Below are positions 1 through 4,666 of a DNA stretch of 5,480 nt, in pieces; within the stretch, counting starts at the first letter, position 1; every line of letters starts with the position of its first letter. The notes beneath the pieces were generated by a model. That model was not told the origin of the DNA. It searched no databases and worked only from the letters and a program-made list of their open reading frames with translations. Source of the stretch: Candidatus Hydrogenedentota bacterium (GTDB lineage Bacteria > Hydrogenedentota > Hydrogenedentia > Hydrogenedentales > CAITNO01); assembly GCA_029554925.1 (NCBI GenBank), contig JAKPUV010000446.1, forward strand, positions 1-5,480, given 5' to 3'. A program made the position numbers and the translations under genes.

Positions 1-418
1 TGACCCGCCGCCCGGTGCGCCGCGAGAGGCTCTCCGCGAGCGCCCGCTCCGACGCGGGGGACAGGGGCGCCGCGGCGGCCACCTCGGCCCCGGCGCGGTT
101 GAGCCGGTCGTCCACGAGCGCCGCCAGCGCCGCCGCCGTCCACGGCAGGAGCGCCATGCGGTTGCGGGCGAGCATGCGCTGGAGCAGGCGGCAGGCCTCC
201 GGGGGGGCGCCGAGCGCGTTGAGCACGGCGTCCAGCAGGGCCGTCCGCTCCGCCAGGCCCACGGCGGGGTTTTCCAGGGCCGCGCGGAACAGCGGGTCGG
301 CCGCGCGGAGGCCGCGCAGGGCGGCCACGGCGGCGCCGGCGCGCTCCAGCGCCGCGGGGTCCGAAACGGACTCCGCCAGCGCGCGGGCGTATCTTCCGGC
401 CAGCAGCGCCTCCTTCAT
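1..418 (-). CDS. atpH: ATP synthase F1 subunit delta (AtpH), N-terminal part, cut by window edge
   Basis: Delta (the bacterial OSCP equivalent) sits on top of F1 and ties it to the b-type peripheral stalk. The frame is open from the ATG at 418 to the left edge, giving 139 residues of a protein usually near 175-185. The start MKEALLAGRYARALAES carries the family's N-terminal RYA-AL signature (R9, Y10, A11). Further in, RNRMALLP (85-92) matches the conserved 'NR..LLP' segment, and AEVAAAAPLS (111-120) followed by an R-T-G-R-R-V stretch matches the family's 'V.SA.PLS ... TGKKV' region. The ATG overlaps the TGA of the upstream b-type gene as ATGA, and GGAG lies 8 nt upstream. This implies translational coupling, the expected b-then-delta order, and a role in the same complex. 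The C-terminal third is not visible. Identification is by family pattern, not by a search. Confidence 0.9.
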   Translation of the reverse strand, partial: MKEALLAGRYARALAESVSDPAALERAGAAVAALRGLRAADPLFRAALENPAVGLAERTALLDAVLNALGAPPEACRLLQRMLARNRMALLPWTAAALAALVDDRLNRAGAEVAAAAPLSPASERALAESLSRRTGRRV

Positions 419-1224
419 GACGCGCGCTCCAGCAGTTTCGTGAACATCTCGACCTCCGCGTCCAGGCGGTCCGTGTCCGCGGCGGCGCGGCAGGCGCGCT
501 CCGCGAGGGCCGCCGCCTCCTCCACCAGCCCGGTGCGCAGGGCGGCGTAGGCCCGGTGGCGTTCGGCGCGGAGCCGCTCCTCCGTATCCCGCTCCAGCTC
601 GGCGCGCCGGGCCTCGAAGGCCCGCTCCATCCGTTCGGCGTCGCGCGCCAGGGTGTCCTCCGCCTCGCGCCTCACCCGCTCCTCCACCTCCATGAACGCG
701 CCGATGCGGCGGCCGGCCTCGGCCTCGAGGCGCTCGGTCTCCGCGCGGGTGTCGGCCGCCTCCTCCAGACCGCGGCGCACCTCGGCGACGCGCCCGTCGA
801 GGAAGTCGAGCAGGGGAGTCCGCAGGAACCATCCGAAGAGGGCGACCAGCACCAGGACGTTGAGGGCGCGGAAGTAGAGGATATAGTGGGAGGCCCGGCG
901 GCGCTCCTCCTGGAACCAGGGCGTCGCCTCGTACTTGTTCACAAACTCGGCCATCTCGTGCTGCTCCTCCGTGGCCGGGGGGTGCAGCAGGGGGCGCTCC
1001 TCATGGAGCATGAACCATTCGGACTTCTTGATTTCGAGGTACTTGCGGTGCTCGGTGCCGTGGACCCGCAGGTACGCCTCCGAGAGGTTGGGCGACTGGA
1101 ACAGGGTGACGCCCAGCGTGGACCCGAGGATGTAGAGGGCCATCGCGGCGACCACGAACTGCCAGTGCAGCTCGCGCGGCAGCTCGCGGCGCGTCCAGTG
1201 CTTCTCCGTGTCCGGGCGCGTCAT
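415..1224 (-). CDS. atpF: ATP synthase F0 b-type subunit with extra N-terminal TM and extramembrane loop
   Basis: This 269-residue protein is a peripheral-stalk subunit. Residues 118-134 form a TM segment followed directly by FLRTPLLDFLDGRVAEVRRG (133-152), the typical b-subunit junction (hydrophobic exit, 'P-L-D-.-R'). A long, highly charged alpha-helical coiled coil (about 140-245, rich in E, R, A) reaches to near the C-terminus and ends in ERAS. The oddity is residues 1-117. A positively charged N-terminus precedes a first TM (about 22-42, WQFVVAAMALYILGSTLGVT region) and then a charged loop of about 75 residues (43-117) rich in E, H, K, R and W. Usual b subunits are near 150-170 residues with a single N-terminal TM. 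The positive-inside rule gives N-in, loop outside, coiled coil in the cytoplasm, which keeps the normal b topology. GGAGG stands 9 nt before the ATG, and the ATG overlaps the preceding gene's stop (ATGA). The b-type C-terminal part is secure. I do not recognise the N-terminal domain. Confidence 0.85.
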   Translation of the reverse strand: MTRPDTEKHWTRRELPRELHWQFVVAAMALYILGSTLGVTLFQSPNLSEAYLRVHGTEHRKYLEIKKSEWFMLHEERPLLHPPATEEQHEMAEFVNKYEATPWFQEERRRASHYILYFRALNVLVLVALFGWFLRTPLLDFLDGRVAEVRRGLEEAADTRAETERLEAEAGRRIGAFMEVEERVRREAEDTLARDAERMERAFEARRAELERDTEERLRAERHRAYAALRTGLVEEAAALAERACRAAADTDRLDAEVEMFTKLLERAS

Positions 1225-1652
1225 GGGCGGCGCCCTCCGGGGCCGATGCGCCGCGCCATCTCGTCCGCCAGCCCGGGGACCAGCTCCGGAAACCGCGCCC
1301 GCCCCTGCGCCGTCAGGGCGTCCATGGCGGCGGCCTCCGCCGCCACGCGCGCCTCGGCCTCCCGGTGCAGCTCCTCCATGCGCCGCCGCCGCTCCGCCGC
1401 CGCGCGCGCGCGCCCCTCCCGGACGCGCCCCGCCGCCTCGCGGTGGATCGCGGCGAGCCGCCGGTCATAGACGGCGTCCAACTCGGCGGCGCGGCGCGCC
1501 GCGGCCTCGGCGCCGGCCCGGTCCTGCTCCATGCGGAGCTGCCGGGCGTCCATGGTCCGGAGCAGCGGGCGCAGCACGGCGCGGTTGGTCCCCCAGAGGA
1601 AGAGGAGGAACAGGAGCAGTTCCACGACTAGTGTGAAGTCAAGGGAAAGCAC
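1221..1652 (-). CDS. atpF: ATP synthase F0 subunit b (or b'), short form, GTG start
   Basis: This is the first of two consecutive b-type stalk genes. The 143-residue product has one N-terminal TM (about 5-22, VVELLLFLLFLWGTNRAVLRP region), the classic exit motif N-R-x-x-L-R-P-L-L (23-31) and a MDARQ segment. A basic/acidic Ala-rich coiled coil follows to about residue 115. The protein dimerises and, with its partner, holds F1 static against the rotating c ring. Two different adjacent b genes usually encode b and b', as in cyanobacteria and alphaproteobacteria; which of the two is b' here cannot be settled by eye. The start is GTG at 1652-1650. No in-frame ATG is available upstream, and AGAAGG lies about 8 nt before the GTG. 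It begins 30 nt after the atpE stop and ends in an ATGA overlap with the next gene. At 143 residues it is slightly short for the family. Confidence 0.88.
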   Translation of the reverse strand: MLSLDFTLVVELLLFLLFLWGTNRAVLRPLLRTMDARQLRMEQDRAGAEAAARRAAELDAVYDRRLAAIHREAAGRVREGRARAAAERRRRMEELHREAEARVAAEAAAMDALTAQGRARFPELVPGLADEMARRIGPGGRRP

Positions 1653-1682
1653 GGGGATGCCTTCTGTGCCGCTCGGCCCGGG

Positions 1683-1994
1683 TTAGAGGAAGAGCCAGAT
1701 GACGAGCGCGACCACGAGGGCGTAGATCGAGTTCGATTCCGTGATGGCCTGGCCGATGATCATGGTGCGGGTGATGACCGGGGCGGCCTCGGGGTTGCGG
1801 GCAATGCCCTCCACGGCCTTCGCGGCCGCGTGGCCCTCGCTGAGGCCGGCGCCAAAGACGCCCGCCCCGATGGCGATCGCCATGGCGAAGGCCTTTCCGA
1901 TGGAGACCAGGTCGGCGCCGGAGACGGCCCGGGCCGCCTCCTCCGCCTGGCCGAGGGAACTCTGCAGAACCGCCATGATTGTCGCACTGTCCAT
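1683..1994 (-). CDS. atpE: ATP synthase F0 subunit c, rotor ring; two-carboxylate, Na+-like ion site
   Basis: Subunit c oligomerises into the rotor ring that carries ions past subunit a. The 103-residue protein has two TM helices (about 34-60 and 75-102) joined by the polar loop A-R-N-P-E (65-69), a variant of the usual RQP loop. The glycine-rich first helix (AIGAGVFGAGLSEGHAAAKA, 41-60) packs the inner ring. The conserved ion-binding carboxylate is E86 in GQAITESNSIYALVVAL. E53 in the first helix sits where Na+-type c subunits have Gln or Glu, and S87 and Y91 match further Na+-site positions. The usual Thr after E-S is Asn88, so the ion cannot be assigned firmly. About 27 residues precede the usual N-terminus of the mature fold (ADLVSIGKA), making the protein longer than the common 75-90. 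The ATG at 1994 has AAGGA 10 nt upstream, better than the internal Met7. Confidence 0.95.
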   Translation of the reverse strand: MDSATIMAVLQSSLGQAEEAARAVSGADLVSIGKAFAMAIAIGAGVFGAGLSEGHAAAKAVEGIARNPEAAPVITRTMIIGQAITESNSIYALVVALVIWLFL

Positions 1995-2075
1995 TGCACC
2001 CGTGTCCTTATGTGGTTGTGGGGGGGTGAAGAAGGGGATCGAACGGAACGGCCGCCTCCGGCGGGAACAGGGGGC
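1995..2075 (-). promoter_or_regulatory. atpB-atpE intergenic leader with SD and small hairpin
   Basis: This 81-nt gap is the largest inside the atp operon. In transcript sense, a 5-bp GC stem with a 3-nt loop (CCGCC-GGA-GGCGG, 2064-2052) comes first. A long C/A/U-rich, G-poor stretch follows, including a run of seven C (2026-2020), then TAAGGA ahead of the atpE ATG. Subunit c is needed in many copies per complex, and in E. coli a strong, unstructured translation-initiation region upstream of atpE serves that need. The G-poor leader here would fit the same job; that is inference. There is no U-tract, so the hairpin is not a normal terminator. Confidence 0.4.
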
Positions 2076-2849
2076 TTATCCGCCCTGCTCCTCCAGATTG
2101 ATGGCCAGGTAGACCAACGCGAGCATCGCAAAGACGAAGGCCTGGACGGCCGACTCGAAGACCAGCAGGAACACGTCCAGGAACATGGGCGTGAACATCT
2201 CATAGGTGAGGCTGCCCAGCACGACGATCACGATCGCCGCACCGGTGATGTTGCCGAAGAGGCGGCACGAGATGGAAACCACGCGGGAGAGGTTCTCCAC
2301 GACGGCCATGGGCAGGAAGAAGAAGACCCCGCTCAGTTTCCCGATGACGGCCCCCGCCGTCAGCGGGCCCTCGTGTGCCCAGAAGGGCCCGAGCATCTCG
2401 CGCAGGCGGCCGCGCGCGCCGTGGCGGCGCACGCCGCAGTAGTTCGAGTAGACCACCGTCATGGAGCCCAGGGCCAGCGTGCAGTTGAGGTCGCTGGTGG
2501 GCTCCTCCACGTGCGGAAGGGGCAGCAGCGGCAGGGAGTTGCACGCGAAAATGAAGAGGAACAGCACGGCGATCAGGGGGAGGTACCGGCGGTGCTCCCC
2601 CTTCTCGCGCGGGTTCAGCGCGTCATGGACGATCTGGTCGAAGGAGGAGACGAACGCCTCGACGGCCGCCTGCGCCCGGCCGGGCACCCAGGAAAGCCGG
2701 CGCACGCAGAGCCACAGCACCCCCCACAGCACGACCATGGCCAGCAGGGTGTTGGCAATGGTGTCCACATTCACCCCGCCGAAAGGGATCGGGATGTTTG
2801 TGAACGGCACATAGTGCCAAACCAGGCGCTCACCGATTTCGTCCATCAT
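2076..2849 (-). CDS. atpB: ATP synthase F0 subunit a (AtpB)
   Basis: Subunit a is the stator membrane protein forming the two ion half-channels beside the c ring. The 257-residue product has an early TM (about 30-50), a TM ending in F-A-C-N-S-L-P (101-107), the family-typical P-T-S-D-L-N-C-T-L-A-L motif (117-127) and a TM pair in the C-terminal half. The essential arginine is R196 in ISCRLFGNITG, matching 'R-L-F-G-N' around E. coli R210. The last helix contains Q236 in VQAFVFAMLALVYLAI, matching Q252 of E. coli. The E. coli E219 position is Ala205 here, while E232 lies one turn before Q236; a relocated channel carboxylate is possible. Two Met codons open the frame; the first overlaps the end of the upstream atpI-like gene by 20 nt. 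The ribosome site is weak (AGGG 10 nt upstream), suggesting coupling to the upstream gene. Residues 140-150 form a basic loop (RRHGARGRLR). Confidence 0.96.
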   Translation of the reverse strand: MMDEIGERLVWHYVPFTNIPIPFGGVNVDTIANTLLAMVVLWGVLWLCVRRLSWVPGRAQAAVEAFVSSFDQIVHDALNPREKGEHRRYLPLIAVLFLFIFACNSLPLLPLPHVEEPTSDLNCTLALGSMTVVYSNYCGVRRHGARGRLREMLGPFWAHEGPLTAGAVIGKLSGVFFFLPMAVVENLSRVVSISCRLFGNITGAAIVIVVLGSLTYEMFTPMFLDVFLLVFESAVQAFVFAMLALVYLAINLEEQGG

Positions 2850-3276
2850 GGGACCGCGACCCTGTTCTCATGTCCAGGCCGGAAACGCCGACCGCGGCCG
2901 TCACCAGGTGCGCCAGCAGGAGGCCGGCGGCCGCCCCGAACAGACCCCGGGCCTGCGCGGTGTCGAGGGAGTAACCCTTGGCAAGGGCAAGGAGGTAGGC
3001 GGACAGTCTAAGGAGCACCCAGAGAGACGGCAACCATTTTATGCCCCCTCCGGAAAGCCGTTCAACTTTCTGGGCCCCCAGGCAGATCATGTGGAACCCG
3101 AACACGGAGGCGAGGCCGCCGCCCAGCAGCCCCTGGGCCGCCGCCGCCCCGAAAACGGCCCAGACCGCGGGCACAAGAAGCGCCAGCAGGGCCAGCGAAA
3201 CGCCCGTGACCGTCCGGCGCAGGCCGGGCACCCCGGACGGGGGAGGGACCCCGGGGGAATGTCTCTCTTCAGGCAT
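2830..3276 (-). CDS. atpI: Probable ATP synthase subunit I (AtpI-like), four-TM protein
   Basis: From the ATG at 3276 this is a 148-residue membrane protein. A Pro-rich cytoplasmic N-terminus (1-22) precedes hydrophobic segments near 23-43, 48-66, 82-99 and 109-130, and the tail is polar and basic (TGSRSHDGRNR). AtpI-type proteins are small, poorly conserved TM proteins encoded first in atp operons; they help assemble the c ring and have been linked to Mg2+ handling. The call rests on position (directly before and overlapping atpB by 20 nt), size and TM pattern rather than on a diagnostic motif. A longer reading from GTG at 3318 adds 14 residues, but it lacks a ribosome site and would start upstream of the promoter at 3285-3313. 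The ATG is therefore preferred. It may be translated from a leaderless transcript. A different small membrane protein co-opted into the operon cannot be excluded. Confidence 0.65.
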   Translation of the reverse strand: MPEERHSPGVPPPSGVPGLRRTVTGVSLALLALLVPAVWAVFGAAAAQGLLGGGLASVFGFHMICLGAQKVERLSGGGIKWLPSLWVLLRLSAYLLALAKGYSLDTAQARGLFGAAAGLLLAHLVTAAVGVSGLDMRTGSRSHDGRNR

Positions 3277-3284
3277 GGGGCGGC

Positions 3285-3313
3285 ATTCTAGCCCCCGGGC
3301 GGCGGCATTGCAA
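3285..3313 (-). promoter_or_regulatory. Sigma70-type promoter of the atp operon
   Basis: In transcript sense the -35 box is TTGCAA (3313-3308), the spacer is exactly 17 nt and the -10 box is TAGAAT (3290-3285). These match the consensus at 4 of 6 and 5 of 6 positions. Only 8 nt separate the -10 box from the ATG at 3276, so the first transcribed base should lie at or within about 2 nt of that ATG, giving a leaderless or nearly leaderless message. This gives the ATP synthase genes their own promoter, separate from the oxidoreductase gene upstream, and supports the ATG at 3276 over the GTG at 3318. Confidence 0.6.
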
Positions 3314-3323
3314 GGCACTGCAA
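3304..3323. repeat. Tandem 10-bp direct repeat at the atp promoter -35 region
   Basis: Two adjacent copies, GGCATTGCAA (3304-3313) and GGCACTGCAA (3314-3323), differ at one base. The repeat unit is close to one helical turn, and the first copy contains the -35 hexamer. This arrangement could present two same-face contacts to a regulator or to RNA polymerase. With only two copies, chance in a GC-rich, repetitive sequence is not excluded. Confidence 0.5.
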
Positions 3324-3411
3324 GCCCCCAAGGGGGGATCCAAGAGCGTTCCGCCCGTGGAGTTTGTCCCCGTGAGCCATCAGACGGCCGGGCCCGTTTC
3401 CTCCGTCCGGG
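3324..3411. other. Gap between oxidoreductase stop and atp promoter; no gene seen
   Basis: No credible reading frame or RNA gene lies here. There are short GC inverted repeats (a CCCCC-AA-GGGGG stretch near 3325-3336 and an ACGG/CCGT pairing near the oxidoreductase stop), but none is followed by a U-tract on the minus strand. I do not call a Rho-independent terminator, and some read-through from the oxidoreductase gene into the atp operon is possible. Confidence 0.5.
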
Positions 3412-4617
3412 TCATCCGGGGTACATCACCCGTTTCTCGCGGTCGTAGCGCTGGCGCTGGCCGGACTCCAGGGCGGCGGCGGCCATGATGCTGGCGACCG
3501 AGTGCTGGTGGCCGAACTCGATGTCGGCGTTGGGCCGCTGGCGGCTGCGGAGGCAGTCGAGCCAGTTGGCCATGTGGTTCTCGTCGGGTGGCGGCTGGAG
3601 GATGCCCTGCCCGAACTTCGCGCCGGCGCCGCCCTCATCGCCGTACTGGAGGGTGAGCAGGTCGAGGGTGCCGTGCTGGCCGTGCAGGGTGTAGTGGGTG
3701 CCCGCCGCGTTGGTGAGGTTCATGCACCACTCGAAAAGGAAGCCCTCGGGGTAGTCGAGAAGGGCGTGGAAGAGGTCCGTGTGCTCGCGGCCGTCCTTCC
3801 AGACGTAGATGTTGCCCAGGGCCACGGCGGCGTCGGGGTACGACGCGTTCATGATCATGTGGGCCTGGTCCACGAGGTGGACCATCCACAGGCCGGCGAT
3901 GCCGTTGCAGCACATCTTGTAGAGGTGCCAGCGGCGCAGGAGTTTCGGGTCGAAGTCCACCTTGGGCCGGTTGAACAGGTAGGCCTCCCAGTCCACGTCC
4001 TTCTCCTTGCAGTCGGCGAAGTCGCGGGCCCACCGGGCGTGGTTGAAGCAGTTGGCCGCGGAGATGCGCGAGACATGGCCCAGCCGCCCCGAGGCGATGA
4101 AGTCGCGGGCGGCCTTCTGCCGCCCCTCGCTGCGGTACTGCGTGCCCACCTGCACCACGAGGTTCTTTTTCCGCGCCAGGTCGAGGGCGGCGGTCGCCTC
4201 CTCGACGGTCTGCGACATGGGCTTCTCGACGTAGACGTCCTTGCCCGCCTTGAGCGCCTCGATCATGATGGGCGTGTGGGCGAAGTCCGGCGTGGCGATG
4301 ATGACGGCGTCCACGTCCTTGCGCTTGAGCAGCTCGCCGAACCGCGCCGTCTCGAAGGGTTTCTTCCCGTGGTCCTTCTTCACCCGCTCCGAGGCGCGGG
4401 CGAGGTTGGGCTTCCACACGTCGCACACCGCCGTCACCGTCACGTTGTGGCTCTTTTTCAGCTTGGCCAGCTCGGCCAGGTGCGACCCCATGCGCTCGCC
4501 CGTGCCGATCAGGCCGAGCTGGATGCGGTCGTTGGCCCCCAGGGCGCCGCGCGAAAGCATCACGCCGGCGGCCGACGCGGCCATGAACTCCCTGCGTGAA
4601 AACGAAGCTCCGGACAT
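3412..4617 (-). CDS. Tat-exported Gfo/Idh/MocA family oxidoreductase
   Basis: This 401-residue NAD(P)-dependent sugar/polyol-type oxidoreductase is probably exported folded with its cofactor. The N-terminus has a twin-arginine motif S-R-R-E-F-M (7-12), then a hydrophobic stretch AASAAGVML and an Ala-rich end near residue 28. The Rossmann fold starts at RIQLGLIGTGERMG (31-44; G-x-G-x-x-G as G38, G40 and on). VDAVIIATPD (102-111) and the family's EKP motif (V130, E131, K132, P133) follow. The C-terminal alpha/beta domain carries H247, D250 and H253 in MVHLVDQAHM, near the usual catalytic His/Asp region, and ends with NWLDCLRSRQRPNADIEFGH (351-370), typical of the Tat-bearing branch. Substrate cannot be assigned; roles in sugar, inositol or glycan-derived substrate oxidation are known in the family. 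AAGGAG lies 5 nt before the ATG. It lies 49 nt after the permease gene and may share its transcript. Confidence 0.92.
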   Translation of the reverse strand: MSGASFSRREFMAASAAGVMLSRGALGANDRIQLGLIGTGERMGSHLAELAKLKKSHNVTVTAVCDVWKPNLARASERVKKDHGKKPFETARFGELLKRKDVDAVIIATPDFAHTPIMIEALKAGKDVYVEKPMSQTVEEATAALDLARKKNLVVQVGTQYRSEGRQKAARDFIASGRLGHVSRISAANCFNHARWARDFADCKEKDVDWEAYLFNRPKVDFDPKLLRRWHLYKMCCNGIAGLWMVHLVDQAHMIMNASYPDAAVALGNIYVWKDGREHTDLFHALLDYPEGFLFEWCMNLTNAAGTHYTLHGQHGTLDLLTLQYGDEGGAGAKFGQGILQPPPDENHMANWLDCLRSRQRPNADIEFGHQHSVASIMAAAALESGQRQRYDREKRVMYPG

Positions 4618-4630
4618 GACAGCTCCTTCT

Positions 4631-4650
4631 GGCGCGCCGCGCGGCGCGCC
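4631..4650. repeat. Perfect 20-bp GC palindrome upstream of the oxidoreductase gene
   Basis: The sequence GGCGCGCC-GCGC-GGCGCGCC equals its own reverse complement. As RNA it would make an 8-bp all-GC stem with a 4-nt loop. It lies between the permease stop (4667) and the oxidoreductase start (4617), three bases before the AGAAGGAG ribosome site. No U-run follows, so it is not a standard intrinsic terminator. It could be an mRNA processing or stability element that sets different expression for the two genes, or a DNA-level palindromic site. Confidence 0.65.
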
Positions 4651-4666
4651 GGTTGTGTGTTGCGGC

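Noticed and set aside
1395..1420. CG-alternating run inside the short b-type gene
   Set aside because: It encodes Ala/Arg codons in the coiled coil of an intact gene, and GC-rich codon choice explains it.
556..1470. Plus-strand open frame of about 304 codons
   Set aside because: It covers the two b-type genes in reverse. The long stop-free run follows from the Glu/Arg/Ala-rich coiled-coil codons on the other strand.
1830..3011. Long plus-strand open frame of about 393 codons
   Set aside because: It lies antisense across subunit c, subunit a and the AtpI-like gene. The translation is a low-complexity His/Arg/Gly/Gln/Glu-rich string with no domain, as expected from the complement of GC-rich membrane-protein codons.
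3277..3318. Longer AtpI-like protein starting at GTG 3318
   Set aside because: There is no ribosome site before the GTG, the extra residues are not membrane- or family-like, and the start would lie upstream of the promoter's predicted transcription start.
3324..3411. Possible Rho-independent terminator after the oxidoreductase gene
   Set aside because: The inverted repeats are short, one has only a 2-nt loop, and none is followed by a run of U on the minus strand.
3502..4599. Long plus-strand open frame of about 365 codons
   Set aside because: It is antisense to the oxidoreductase, with Val/Leu/Gly/His/Arg-rich sequence and no recognisable fold. The minus-strand gene has a full set of family motifs.
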